From Scandinavium vulneris_A (lineage in GTDB: Bacteria; Pseudomonadota; Gammaproteobacteria; Enterobacterales; Enterobacteriaceae): 64,000 bases of DNA. Of this stretch, positions 16,769 to 25,541 are shown one piece after another. The notes beneath the pieces were generated by a model, which was given only the letters and a program-made list of their open reading frames with translations, did no database searches and had not been told where the DNA came from. The number at the start of each line of letters is the position of its first letter. Positions within the stretch are counted from its first letter, which is position 1. The stretch spans positions 1,652,347 through 1,716,346 of the forward strand of contig JBKGRZ010000001.1 in NCBI GenBank assembly GCA_046518185.1, read 5' to 3'. A program made the translations under genes and the position numbers.

Positions 16769-19395
16769 AAAGGGAACACGCCCCCAAACTGATTAGCCTG
16801 CTGATCGCTTCGCTGTTTAGCGGCAGCGTCATGGCGCAGACCGCGCCGCTGGGCACCAGTGCGGCAGAACTTGGCCTCAGCGACTATCGCCATTTTGTGA
16901 TTTATCCGCATCTGGAAAAAGCCCTGCGGGCACAGAAACAAAACGATGAGCACTCTGCACTGCGGGAATTTCGCCATATTCATCAGCAAGCGCCGGACAA
17001 TATCCCGCTGACGCTGTATCTGGCTGAAGCGTACCGCCATTTTGGGCATGACGACCTGGCATTCCAGCTACTTAATACCCAGTTGAAACTCCACCCGCAG
17101 GATGCCCGGCTGAAGCAACAGCTGGCCGCGATCCCGCGTAAAACCACGACGGTCACGACGGCGGCGCAACGTCTGGCGCGGGAAAATAACGCATTACAGC
17201 GCGCCATTTATCTCAAAGACTGGCGCAAAGCGGATGAAATCTTTGCGCGCAAGCACCGTCGCAAAATGCTGAATAGCGCCGAGAAAAAACAGTGGTTTAA
17301 CGTCCTGATTGCAGGTGAACTGGACCAACGTCTACAGGCACTTCAGGCCGAAGGTCTGTTCACCCGCGCCCCTGAACAGTTGGGTTGGGCCAGCACCCTG
17401 GCGACGCGAGGAGAAACGGCGAAGCTGCAGGCGTATCTCGCCACTCACCATCCGACGTTTGACCACGCCGGGCAGGAGACAAACTGGCTGTATCTGATCT
17501 CACGAAGCAATGCATCGCCACAGCTGCTCAAACAGTACCAGCCACAGTTTGCGACGAATGAAATCCTCGACAGGCTGAGTTGGCAGTTGATGCAAAACGG
17601 CCAGCATCGGCAAGCCGCGTCCCTGCTGCTTGAACACTATCCGTTCGCTGGCGCATCTCAGGAGACGGAAAAACTGATGCGTCGACTCGCCGGTCTGCTG
17701 CAGCGTTATCCCGACCTGGCGACCCCCACGCAAATGGCTCGTCTGAGGGCGCCTTTGCCAACCACCACCTTACGCCAGTTACAAAGTCAGCTCCCCGGCG
17801 TGAACGCCGATTGCCAGACCACCCGCCAGCTTCTGGGCGATATGTCCCCACACTATGACGCCACGGCCTGGAACCAACTCGCGCAATGCGACCGCCATAG
17901 CCTGCCGGGCGTGGCGCTGTATGCTCTGCAACAGGCGCAAGCGCGTCAGCCGAGTGCCTATCAGCACCGGGCCGTGGCCTACCAGGCCTATGCGGTTGAG
18001 GATTACGCCACCGCGCTGCGCGCATGGAAATCACTGCCGGTGGCAGAAATGAGCGATGACGATTTGATGGCCGCCGCTAACACCGCTCAGGCCGCAAGTG
18101 ATACCCGAGCGCGAGACCGTTGGCTGGATGAAGCGCAGAAACGTGGGCTGGATAACCGCGAAAGCTGGTTGTGGCTCCATGCCCAACGCTACCTCCCTGC
18201 CCAGCCGGAATTAGCGCTGGCTGAACTCAATCGAGCCATCGCTATTCAGCCGACGGTAGCAACGTTGACCGCGCGTGCGACTGTCTACCGGGAACATCAT
18301 CGCACAGAGGACGCTATCGCTGACCTGCAACAGGCTCTGCTCCTTGAGCCTGATAATAACGCCACACTGGCGGCACTGGGGTACGCCCTGTGGAGCAATC
18401 AGCAGTACGCTCAGTCCCGCGAGGTGCTGGAAAAAGCGCTCAAAGCCACCCCGGACGATCCACAGCTGATCCGCCAGGTCATGTATGTGAATGAGCGTTT
18501 AGGTGACATTCCACAGACGCAGCTTTATGCCCGTCAGGTCACCGATGAACTGAATGCCACTGCGGACGTCACACCGTTAACTGCAGATCAAAATCAGGAA
18601 CGCTACAACGTGCGTCGCCTGCATGAAGATATTGGCCGACGCTGGACCTTCAATTTTGATTCGTCGATTGGCCTGCGATCCGGGGCCAGAAGTTCAGCCA
18701 GCGCTCAACCCGGCGGCGCAGCTCCGGGGCAGAGCTATCGAAGCTACGGACAACTGGAAGCCGAATACCGCCTGGGCCGCAATATGCTGGTCGAGGGCGA
18801 TATGCTGTCTGTCTACACCCGCCTGTTTGCCGATACCGGCGACAGCGGCGTCATGCTACCCGTGAAAAATCCGATGCTCGGGGCTGGCCTTCGCTGGAAA
18901 CCGTTACACGATCAGACCTTCTTTTTGGCGGTGGAAGAGCAGTTCCCGCTGGATAAGCATCATGGCAAAACCGATACCATGCTGCGCGCCAGCGCCTCGT
19001 TCTTCAATGGCGGTAAATACAGCGATGAGTGGCATCCGAACGGCAGCGGCTGGTTTGCGCAAAACCTCTATCTCGATGCCGCGCAGTATGTGCGGCAGGA
19101 TATTCAGGCCTGGACCGCCGACTATCGTGCCAGCTGGCATCAAAAAGTGGCATCCAACCAGACTCTCGAACCTTACGCTCACCTGCAGATTAACGGCTAC
19201 CGCGATGGCCATACGGAAGGCGCTCAACTGGGTGGGATCGGCGTCCGCTGGAATATCTGGACCGGTCAGACGCAATACGACGCCTGGCCGCATAAAGTCA
19301 GTCTGGGCCTCGAGTATCAGCGCACCTTCAAAACCATTAATCAGGAAGCAGGCGAGCGAAACAACGCTTTCTTAACCGTAGGAGTTCACTGGTAA
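16765..19395 (+). CDS. nfrA: Outer-membrane component of the phage N4 receptor system
   Basis: The 876-residue protein has a signal peptide (MKREHAPKLISLLIASLFSGSVMA, about 24 residues), a long TPR-rich superhelical region in the periplasm (for example DDALADLQQALLLEPDNNATLAALGYALWSNQQYAQSREVLEKAL-like repeats around 510-575) and a C-terminal beta-barrel of about 250 residues ending in a terminal aromatic (TVGVHW). It probably exports the NfrB polymer through the outer membrane, in the same way as BcsC or PgaA. It overlaps nfrB and ybcH, so the three form one translational unit. Confidence 0.93.
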   Translation: MKREHAPKLISLLIASLFSGSVMAQTAPLGTSAAELGLSDYRHFVIYPHLEKALRAQKQNDEHSALREFRHIHQQAPDNIPLTLYLAEAYRHFGHDDLAFQLLNTQLKLHPQDARLKQQLAAIPRKTTTVTTAAQRLARENNALQRAIYLKDWRKADEIFARKHRRKMLNSAEKKQWFNVLIAGELDQRLQALQAEGLFTRAPEQLGWASTLATRGETAKLQAYLATHHPTFDHAGQETNWLYLISRSNASPQLLKQYQPQFATNEILDRLSWQLMQNGQHRQAASLLLEHYPFAGASQETEKLMRRLAGLLQRYPDLATPTQMARLRAPLPTTTLRQLQSQLPGVNADCQTTRQLLGDMSPHYDATAWNQLAQCDRHSLPGVALYALQQAQARQPSAYQHRAVAYQAYAVEDYATALRAWKSLPVAEMSDDDLMAAANTAQAASDTRARDRWLDEAQKRGLDNRESWLWLHAQRYLPAQPELALAELNRAIAIQPTVATLTARATVYREHHRTEDAIADLQQALLLEPDNNATLAALGYALWSNQQYAQSREVLEKALKATPDDPQLIRQVMYVNERLGDIPQTQLYARQVTDELNATADVTPLTADQNQERYNVRRLHEDIGRRWTFNFDSSIGLRSGARSSASAQPGGAAPGQSYRSYGQLEAEYRLGRNMLVEGDMLSVYTRLFADTGDSGVMLPVKNPMLGAGLRWKPLHDQTFFLAVEEQFPLDKHHGKTDTMLRASASFFNGGKYSDEWHPNGSGWFAQNLYLDAAQYVRQDIQAWTADYRASWHQKVASNQTLEPYAHLQINGYRDGHTEGAQLGGIGVRWNIWTGQTQYDAWPHKVSLGLEYQRTFKTINQEAGERNNAFLTVGVHW

Positions 19396-20285
19396 TGCTG
19401 AAAGTTCGTCATCTTTTACTGCTGATGATGCTGGTCAGCCCGTGGACGCATGCAATGAAAGCGATTTTCTGGCAACCGCAGCTGCGGGACAACACGGTGT
19501 CCAGCCCGCAATGGGCCACGTTAATGCAGTCGTTGCGAGGTGAAGGCTTTGACACCCTGGTGTTGCAGTGGACGCAGTATGGCAGCGCGTTCGCCGATAA
19601 AAGTAGCAGTGAGCTACTTCAGCATCGGGCCACCGCCGCCCAGGCCGTAGGGCTAAAAGTGATCGTGGGTCTCAACGCCGACCCTGAGTTTTTCACCCGG
19701 CAAAAGCAACCTGCCGCCGCGCTAAGTCACTATCTTGGCCGCCTGCGGGTCGCCGATGTGCAACAGGCAAAACGCTGGACTGAGCGCGCAGATTTTCACC
19801 CCGACGGCTGGTATCTCAGTGCCGAAGTCGACGATTTGAACTGGCGTAATCCTCAGGCCAGAGAACAACTGCTGCAATGGCTGGGCGATACGCGCCAGCA
19901 GCTGGCGCAGGTCGAGAATAAACCGGTGTATATCAGCAGCTTCTTCGCCGGACATATGACCCCGGCAAGCTATGCCGAAATGCTTACTGAAATTGAACAG
20001 CGCGGTATCGGCGTGTGGGTGCAGGACGGCTATGGGGTGAAGACGCTGACCCCGCCGCAACGACGGCTCTATCTGGACAGCGCCGCCGGTTGTCAGCCCA
20101 GTACGCCTGCCCGTGGTGTTGTATACGAGCTGTTTCAGACCCAGCCGGGAAAGGCGTTTAGTGCCACATCACTGGCACCAGAGGAGCTTAAAGCACGTCT
20201 GAGGCAAAAACCGAACTGTGGTAAAGACAGGCTCTATTTTTCGCTACGCTATTTACCGCTGGCGAAAGATTTGTTGGGGAGGTGA
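19395..20285 (+). CDS. ybcH: DUF4434 periplasmic protein (YbcH), putative glycan-active
   Basis: The 296-residue protein has a signal peptide (MLKVRHLLLLMMLVSPWTHA), and the mature part AMKAIFWQPQLRDN matches the DUF4434 family, which has a TIM-barrel glycoside-hydrolase-like fold (GFDTLVLQWTQYG; LYLSAEVDDLNW; GVWVQDGYGV). It is the third gene of the nfrB-nfrA-ybcH unit, as in E. coli, with a one-base start/stop overlap. Polysaccharide synthase operons commonly carry a periplasmic hydrolase; a role in trimming the Nfr glycan is inferred, not shown. Confidence 0.85.
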   Translation: MLKVRHLLLLMMLVSPWTHAMKAIFWQPQLRDNTVSSPQWATLMQSLRGEGFDTLVLQWTQYGSAFADKSSSELLQHRATAAQAVGLKVIVGLNADPEFFTRQKQPAAALSHYLGRLRVADVQQAKRWTERADFHPDGWYLSAEVDDLNWRNPQAREQLLQWLGDTRQQLAQVENKPVYISSFFAGHMTPASYAEMLTEIEQRGIGVWVQDGYGVKTLTPPQRRLYLDSAAGCQPSTPARGVVYELFQTQPGKAFSATSLAPEELKARLRQKPNCGKDRLYFSLRYLPLAKDLLGR

Positions 20286-20289
20286 AGGG

Positions 20290-20321
20290 TTTGGGGAAGT
20301 TGAAATGGTGCGATAATAGGA
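20290..20321. repeat. Left att-like repeat
   Basis: 32 bp matching 21536-21568 with one missing base and one A/G difference. It lies immediately after the ybcH stop. Confidence 0.75.
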
Positions 20322-20584
20322 ACAAAAAACCAACATAAAGATATTAATTTTTAATAACTTTGTTTTATTCGATCTTTTAGCATCCCCTCATAAGTACCCC
20401 CAAATGTCGGTATGCCGAACAGCTCTTTTTTTTAGTAGAGTTCAAAAGTATCAGGTATCAGCCTTGATATCTGAAATCATTCCTGTGGCATCTGGGGCTA
20501 CTACTGGGTCGAATTCTTGTTCACACGTTCATTCACCCGCCATAGATTTCATCGGATGCATTACAGCGTTTATTGCTGGGTTGC

Positions 20585-21244
20585 TCAACAAAGAGTTTGC
20601 TTCATCATCTTGTTTACTTGAGTGACCAGGGGCATATCCCCAGCCAAAAATGAGCGGATCGCACTGTCGATAATCTCGCGAGTGAGCACAGACTCATCCA
20701 CGATGATTTGCAAACCAATGCCGCTACGATAGCCAGATTGAATACGGTAGCCAGGAGTAACTACAGGCGGATTATCGCGCATGACCTCGGCCAAGCGTTT
20801 ATCAATGTAGTCGAAATAGGTTAACCCACCGAATTGAGGATAAGAAACGCGGGTACGTTCTACCACCGTATGGCCAACCACCTTCCCTTTCGCATTGTAG
20901 TTTGGCGTTGTCTCCATACGGGCTTCATCTTCCTGCTGGTTTTGGCTCAACATGGCATGCGCTTCTTCAAAAACCAGATTTTCCACAATATCCGCACGCG
21001 CCACGTCAATGGTAATGATTTCCGCATTCCAGTACATATCGGGCGAATTACCCAAGAATAAAACATCGCTCCAGGTCCACACCCAACCCGCAGCAATGGC
21101 CTCTGCATTTTCAGAATCGCAATCATCATAATGCAGCCCTCCGCAGCGGTGACGCTCGCGGTGGATCAGATTATTGACGTGTTGTGTCCGGGCACGACGC
21201 CGACGGCGGGAAAGAGTATTAAATGGTTTGTTTCTGCGGATCAT
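20585..21244 (-). CDS. Unrecognised protein within the tRNA-Thr relic
   Basis: The 219-residue product, counted from the ATG at 21244, begins with a strongly basic stretch (MIRRNKPFNTLSRRRRRARTQ) and continues as an ordinary soluble-looking, acidic protein (WVWTWSDVLFLGNSPDMYWNAEIITIDVARADIVENLVFEEAHAMLSQ in overview), ending VNKMMKQTLC. There are no membrane segments and no motif I recognise. A GTG 14 codons upstream is an alternative start. It is the only substantial ORF in the att-flanked segment and could be cargo or a leftover phage gene. No function is proposed. Confidence 0.5.
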   Translation of the reverse strand: MIRRNKPFNTLSRRRRRARTQHVNNLIHRERHRCGGLHYDDCDSENAEAIAAGWVWTWSDVLFLGNSPDMYWNAEIITIDVARADIVENLVFEEAHAMLSQNQQEDEARMETTPNYNAKGKVVGHTVVERTRVSYPQFGGLTYFDYIDKRLAEVMRDNPPVVTPGYRIQSGYRSGIGLQIIVDESVLTREIIDSAIRSFLAGDMPLVTQVNKMMKQTLC

Positions 21245-21387
21245 GGTTCGCTCTGCGCGTGGTCGCTGGGAGGAATCCAGCCGCACAGTTTAGCTAATGG
21301 AAATAAGGAAATCTACTTGCTAACAAGAGGGCCATTATGAAGACATGACTAACATCGCGGTGTGTTAATCAACGGGGAGCAGGTCAA

Positions 21388-21439
21388 TGTGTATAGGAAT
21401 CCAAGACCGAACAGGAACATATACACAATCCTATACACA
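21388..21439. repeat. Inverted repeat near the right att site
   Basis: TGTGTATAGGA (21388-21398) and TCCTATACACA (21429-21439) are perfect 11-bp inverted repeats with a 30-bp spacer; a third partial copy ATATACACA lies at 21419-21427. Confidence 0.6.
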
Positions 21440-21535
21440 TTCCGTATCGGATTCTACTGGATGGTTACGGACTACAGTGGACTAAAAAGCAGTAAAATCG
21501 TTATAAATCAGGGTGTTTATGGATAAATACGGACG

Positions 21536-21568
21536 TTTGGGGAAGTTGAGATGGTGCCGATAATAGGA
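21536..21568. repeat. Right att-like repeat overlapping tRNA-Thr
   Basis: 33-bp copy of the left repeat; its last part is the acceptor-stem 3' end and CCA of tRNA-Thr. Confidence 0.75.
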
Positions 21569-21627
21569 GTCGAACCTACGACCTTCGCATTACGAATGCG
21601 CTGCTCTACCAACTGAGCTATATCGGC
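21552..21627 (-). tRNA. thrW: tRNA-Thr (CGU)
   Basis: A 76-nt cloverleaf on the minus strand starting GCCGATATAGCTCAG and ending with encoded CCA; the anticodon loop reads TTCGTAA, so the anticodon is CGU. TTCGACTCC is the T-loop. Same neighbour (proBA) as E. coli thrW. Confidence 0.97.
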
Positions 21628-21742
21628 ACTGATACGGCAAAACACAGGGGATGTGCTTCGGGGTGAAAGGTTAAAACTCTGCGGGTGATGCGTCAATGGC
21701 CTTATGAATCAAACGCCTATTTTTGCATCACCCGTTTTTTAG

Positions 21743-22996
21743 TTAAGCACGAATTGTATCGTCGCCGAAGCCTATCCACTTATAGGTGGTCAGGGCTTCG
21801 AGGCCCATCGGGCCGCGCGCGTGCAGTTTCTGTGTGCTCACCGCCACTTCTGCGCCGAGGCCAAACTGGCCGCCGTCGGTGAAGCGGGTCGACGCATTGA
21901 CGTACACCGCCGAAGAGTCGACTTCGTTGATAAAGCGGTCGGCGTGACGCAACGTGCGGGTCAGGATCGCATCAGAGTGCTGCGTGCCGTGCTGGCGAAT
22001 ATGCGCAATGGCGTCGTCCAGGTCATCAACCAGTTTGACGTTTAAATCCAGCGACAGATATTCGTCGTCATATTGCTGGCTCTCCACCGGCACCACGCTC
22101 GCCGGGCCATTGCGCAACGGGGTCAGCGCGTTGGCATCCGCGTGCAGCGTCACGCCGCTCTCGGCCATTTGCTTGCTCAATGCAGGCAGGAAGGTGTCGG
22201 CAATCGCCTTATGCACCAGCAGCGTTTCCACGGTATTACAGGTGCTTGGGCGCTGGGTTTTGGCATTGACGATAATCTTCAGCGCCGGTTCAAACTCTGC
22301 CGAATCATCAACGTAAATATGGCACACGCCAATCCCGCCGGTGATCACCGGTATGGTCGATTGCTCGCGGCACAGCTTGTGCAGGCCAGCGCCGCCGCGT
22401 GGGATCAACATGTCGATGTATTTATCCATGCGCAGCATTTCACTGACCAACGCGCGATCCGGGCTTTCAATCGCCTGCACCGCACCAGCCGGTAAGCCGC
22501 ACTCTTCCAGCGCCTGCTGGATAACCTTCACGGTGGCCGCATTGGTGCGCCAGGTCTCTTTCCCGCCGCGCAGGATCGCCGCGTTGCCGGTTTTCAGGCA
22601 CAGGGATGCGACGTCAACGGTAACGTTCGGCCGTGCTTCATAGATAACCCCAACCACACCAAGCGGGACGCGGCGACGTTCGATGCGCAGGCCGCTGTCG
22701 AGTTGCCCGCCGTCAATCACTTGCCCAACCGGATCGGCCAGTTTACACACCTGACGCACGTCATCGGCAATGCTTTTTAAACGCGCTGGTGTGAGCGCCA
22801 GACGGTCAAGCAGCGCCTCGCTCAGGCCATTGGCACGCGCGTCGTCGAGATCCTGGGCGTTAGCACGCAGGATGGTATCGGTCTGTGCTTCCAGATAATC
22901 AGCAATCTTTTCCAGAACCTGATTCTTTTCACGCCCTGAAAGCTGCGCCAGTTTGTACGAGGCCGCTTTAGCAGCGATGCCCATTTGTTCCAGCAT
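21743..22996 (-). CDS. proA: Glutamate-5-semialdehyde dehydrogenase
   Basis: The 417-residue protein has the family length and the aldehyde dehydrogenase fold; RPSTCNTVET contains the catalytic cysteine (about residue 255). It reduces gamma-glutamyl phosphate to glutamate-5-semialdehyde with NADPH, the second step of proline synthesis in the cytoplasm. It follows proB by 10 bp on the minus strand, the standard proBA operon. Confidence 0.97.
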   Translation of the reverse strand: MLEQMGIAAKAASYKLAQLSGREKNQVLEKIADYLEAQTDTILRANAQDLDDARANGLSEALLDRLALTPARLKSIADDVRQVCKLADPVGQVIDGGQLDSGLRIERRRVPLGVVGVIYEARPNVTVDVASLCLKTGNAAILRGGKETWRTNAATVKVIQQALEECGLPAGAVQAIESPDRALVSEMLRMDKYIDMLIPRGGAGLHKLCREQSTIPVITGGIGVCHIYVDDSAEFEPALKIIVNAKTQRPSTCNTVETLLVHKAIADTFLPALSKQMAESGVTLHADANALTPLRNGPASVVPVESQQYDDEYLSLDLNVKLVDDLDDAIAHIRQHGTQHSDAILTRTLRHADRFINEVDSSAVYVNASTRFTDGGQFGLGAEVAVSTQKLHARGPMGLEALTTYKWIGFGDDTIRA

Positions 22997-23006
22997 TACA
23001 GGCTCC

Positions 23007-24110
23007 TTAACGGGTGATCATGTCGTCGCGATGGACGGCAACCGGGCCATATTCATAGCCGAGAATGGCGTCGATTTGCTGCGAATGATGTCCGGCAATC
23101 CGGCGCAGCGCATCGCTGTTATAGCGGCTGACGCCGTGGGCGATATCGCGACCGTCGAGAGTTCGAATACGGATCACTTCACCACGGGAGAAGTTGCCTG
23201 TCACGCTTTTAATTCCTTTTGGAAGTAATGAGCTTCCTCTTTCCAGAATCGCGGAGACGGCCCCTTCATCAACGGTAATTTCACCGGCCGGTGGTGCGCC
23301 GAAAATCCAGCGTTTTCGGGTTTCCAGCGGTGAGGTCTGCGCGTGGAAACGGGTGCCGACGGCGATGCCTTCCATCACATCGCCAATCACGCCAGGACGG
23401 CTGCCCGCAGCGATGATGGTGTCGATTCCCGCACGGCATGCGACGTCCGCTGCCTGCAGTTTAGTGCCCATGCCGCCGGTGCCGAGGCCGGAAACACTGT
23501 CTCCGGCAATCGCCCGCAGCGCGTCGTCGATGCCGTGTACGTCCTGGATCAGTTCGGCCTGTGGATTGGTACGCGGATCAGCGGTAAACAGCCCCTGCTG
23601 ATCGGTAAGCAGCAGCAGTTTGTCCGCCCCCGCCAGAATAGCCGCCAGGGCCGACAGATTATCGTTATCACCGACTTTAATTTCAGCGGTGGCGACGGCG
23701 TCGTTTTCGTTAATCACTGGCACGATATGGTTATCGAGCAGTGCGCGCAGGGTGTCACGCGCGTTAAGGAAACGCTCTCTGTCTTCCATGTCTGCGCGGG
23801 TCAGCAGCATCTGGCCGACGTGAATGCCATAGATGGAAAACATCTGTTCCCAAAGCTGGATCAGACGACTCTGGCCGACCGCAGCCAGCAGCTGTTTTGA
23901 GGCGATAGTGGCAGGGAGTTCCGGGTAGCCAAGATGTTCGCGCCCGGCGGCAATCGCGCCAGACGTGACGATTACAATCCGATGCCCTGCGGCATGTAGC
24001 TGCGCGCACTGACGCACTAATTCAACGATATGGGCGCGATTAAGGCGGCGCGAGCCCCCGGTTAAAACACTGGTACCCAGTTTAATGACCAGCGTCTGGC
24101 TATCACTCAT
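23007..24110 (-). CDS. proB: Glutamate 5-kinase
   Basis: The 367-residue protein combines an N-terminal amino-acid kinase domain (VIKLGTSVLTGGSRRL; IVTSGAIAAGREHLG; NENDAVATAEIKVGDNDNLSA) with a C-terminal PUA domain (about 276-360). It phosphorylates glutamate and is the proline-feedback-controlled step of proline synthesis. It is divergent from phoE; a good Pho-box-like sequence faces it (24232-24249). Confidence 0.97.
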   Translation of the reverse strand: MSDSQTLVIKLGTSVLTGGSRRLNRAHIVELVRQCAQLHAAGHRIVIVTSGAIAAGREHLGYPELPATIASKQLLAAVGQSRLIQLWEQMFSIYGIHVGQMLLTRADMEDRERFLNARDTLRALLDNHIVPVINENDAVATAEIKVGDNDNLSALAAILAGADKLLLLTDQQGLFTADPRTNPQAELIQDVHGIDDALRAIAGDSVSGLGTGGMGTKLQAADVACRAGIDTIIAAGSRPGVIGDVMEGIAVGTRFHAQTSPLETRKRWIFGAPPAGEITVDEGAVSAILERGSSLLPKGIKSVTGNFSRGEVIRIRTLDGRDIAHGVSRYNSDALRRIAGHHSQQIDAILGYEYGPVAVHRDDMITR

Positions 24111-24231
24111 GATTCTCTGCCATTCATCATTACGAAAAAGACGTTGTAACAGGACTCAGGCCGCTTGCCAACTCCCCGAAGGCGTTGCGTGGCACTTTGT
24201 TGCGCGGGATCAGGAAGCGTAGCGGCAGAAA

Positions 24232-24249
24232 ATGACTTTTTTATGACAG
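24232..24249 (-). promoter_or_regulatory. Candidate Pho box facing proB
   Basis: Minus strand CTGTCATAAAAAAGTCAT: two 7-bp repeats (CTGTCAT, AAGTCAT) with a 4-bp A spacer, close to the PhoB consensus. A TACGCT -10-like hexamer follows after 10 bp toward proB. Confidence 0.5.
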
Positions 24250-24286
24250 AAACACGCGATAACAGTTATTTAAAATTATTCTTACT

Positions 24287-24304
24287 TTGTCATAAAACTT
24301 TCAT
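24287..24304 (+). promoter_or_regulatory. Pho box of phoE
   Basis: TTGTCATAAAACTTTCAT: repeats TTGTCAT and CTTTCAT spaced by AAAA. A TTACAA -10 candidate follows at 24314-24319 and the phoE ATG at 24385. PhoB control of phoE is established in E. coli. Confidence 0.75.
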
Positions 24305-24384
24305 TTCGCAGAGTTACAACCCTTCCTGTTTTTTAAATCGGGCGAGTTCCCAAATTTTAGCGCGTATTTTGAACAGGGTTGAAA

Positions 24385-25482
24385 ATGAAAAAAAGCACAC
24401 TGGCATTAATGGTACTGGGCGTAATCTCTTCCACCGCTGCACAGGCCGCAGAAATCTACAATAAAGATGGTAATAAATTAGATCTGTATGGCCGCGTTAA
24501 AGCTGAGCATTATATGAGCGATAACGATGCAGTGGACGGTGACCAGTCTTATATTCGTCTGGGCTTTAAGGGCCAAACCCAAATTAACGATCAGCTGACC
24601 GGTTTTGGTCAGTGGGAATACCAGGTTGCCGCCAACAAAGTGGAAGGTGACCCGGCGACCACCAAAACCCGTCTGGCGTTTGCTGGCCTGAAAGCGGGTG
24701 ACATTGGCTCATTCGACTACGGTCGCAACTACGGCGTGCTGTACAACGTCGCGGCTTACACGGATATGATCCCGGAATTCGGGGATGACTCCTTCGTGAA
24801 AACTGACAACTTCATGACCGGCCGCGGTAATGGCATGGCGACCTACCGCAACAACAACTTCTTTGGCCTGGTTGATGGTCTGAAGCTGGCGCTCCAGTAT
24901 CAGGGCAAGAACGAGAACGACGGCCGCGCGGCAACCAAGGCGAACGGTGACGGCTTCGGTACTTCTCTGAGCTATGACTTCGGCGATTCTGGCTTCACCC
25001 TCGGCGCGGCCTATTCTAATTCCAACCGTACGCTGACCCAGCAGGACGGAACCTTCGGCAAAGGGTCTGACGCAGAAGCCTGGACCACCGGCTTTAAATA
25101 TGACGCAAACAGCGTTTACCTGGCGGCGATTTATGCGGAAACCCGTAATATGACGCCAATTTCTGGTACCGCTTCTATCGGTGGTGTGGATACTAAAGTT
25201 AGCGGCTTCGCGAATAAAAACCAGGCGTTAGAACTGGTCGCGCAATATCAATTTGACTTTGGTCTGCGTCCGTCCATCGGTTATGTCCAGTCTAAAGGTA
25301 AGGATATTGAGGGCGTGGGCGATGCGGATCTGGTGAAATATATCGACGTGGCGGCCACCTACTACTTCAATAAAAATATGTCAGCCTTTGTTGATTATAA
25401 AATCAACCAGCTGAGCGACGATAATAAACTGGCACTGAATAACGACGACGTAGTGGCATTGGGTCTGGTTTATCAGTTCTGA
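24385..25482 (+). CDS. phoE: Phosphoporin PhoE
   Basis: The 365-residue protein has a 21-residue signal peptide (MKKSTLALMVLGVISSTAAQA) and the 16-strand porin pattern from AEIYNKDGNKLDLYGRV to the terminal LVYQF; loop 3 carries PEFGDD. It is an outer-membrane trimeric porin that favours anions such as phosphate. It is 14 residues longer than E. coli PhoE (351): the extra residues (around TASIGGVDTKVSG, about 256-268) fall in an outer loop following AETRNMTPISG. The ATG at 24385 is used; an upstream TTG adds only two codons. Confidence 0.95.
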   Translation: MKKSTLALMVLGVISSTAAQAAEIYNKDGNKLDLYGRVKAEHYMSDNDAVDGDQSYIRLGFKGQTQINDQLTGFGQWEYQVAANKVEGDPATTKTRLAFAGLKAGDIGSFDYGRNYGVLYNVAAYTDMIPEFGDDSFVKTDNFMTGRGNGMATYRNNNFFGLVDGLKLALQYQGKNENDGRAATKANGDGFGTSLSYDFGDSGFTLGAAYSNSNRTLTQQDGTFGKGSDAEAWTTGFKYDANSVYLAAIYAETRNMTPISGTASIGGVDTKVSGFANKNQALELVAQYQFDFGLRPSIGYVQSKGKDIEGVGDADLVKYIDVAATYYFNKNMSAFVDYKINQLSDDNKLALNNDDVVALGLVYQF

Positions 25483-25496
25483 TTCTCTCCAAAGTA

Positions 25497-25528
25497 AAAG
25501 GCCCTTCAGTGATGAAGGGCCTTTTTTA
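25497..25528 (+). terminator. phoE/crl terminator
   Basis: AAGGCCCTTCA and TGAAGGGCCTT form a long stem with GTGA loop, followed by T6; A-run on the other side makes it potentially bidirectional between convergent phoE and crl. Confidence 0.9.
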
Positions 25529-25541
25529 TGTGTTTCGCTTT

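Larger units (their letters stand above)
20290..21568. mobile_element. Relic of an integrated element at tRNA-Thr, flanked by att-like repeats
   Basis: A 1.28-kb segment is bounded by an imperfect direct repeat (20290-20321 and 21536-21568). The right copy includes the 3' end of tRNA-Thr(CGU), the usual target of tyrosine-recombinase elements. No integrase gene remains. Inside are one unrecognised minus-strand gene, and near the right end an 11-bp perfect inverted repeat (TGTGTATAGGA at 21388-21398, TCCTATACACA at 21429-21439), resembling recombinase arm or excisionase sites. The content is unlike the conserved neighbours. It is inferred to be what is left of a prophage or genomic island; thrW carries such elements in E. 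coli (CP4-6). Confidence 0.7.

Noticed and set aside
20404..20625. 73-codon plus-strand frame in the tRNA-Thr relic
   Set aside because: No ribosome site, overlaps the end of the better-supported minus-strand gene, and no domain-like sequence.
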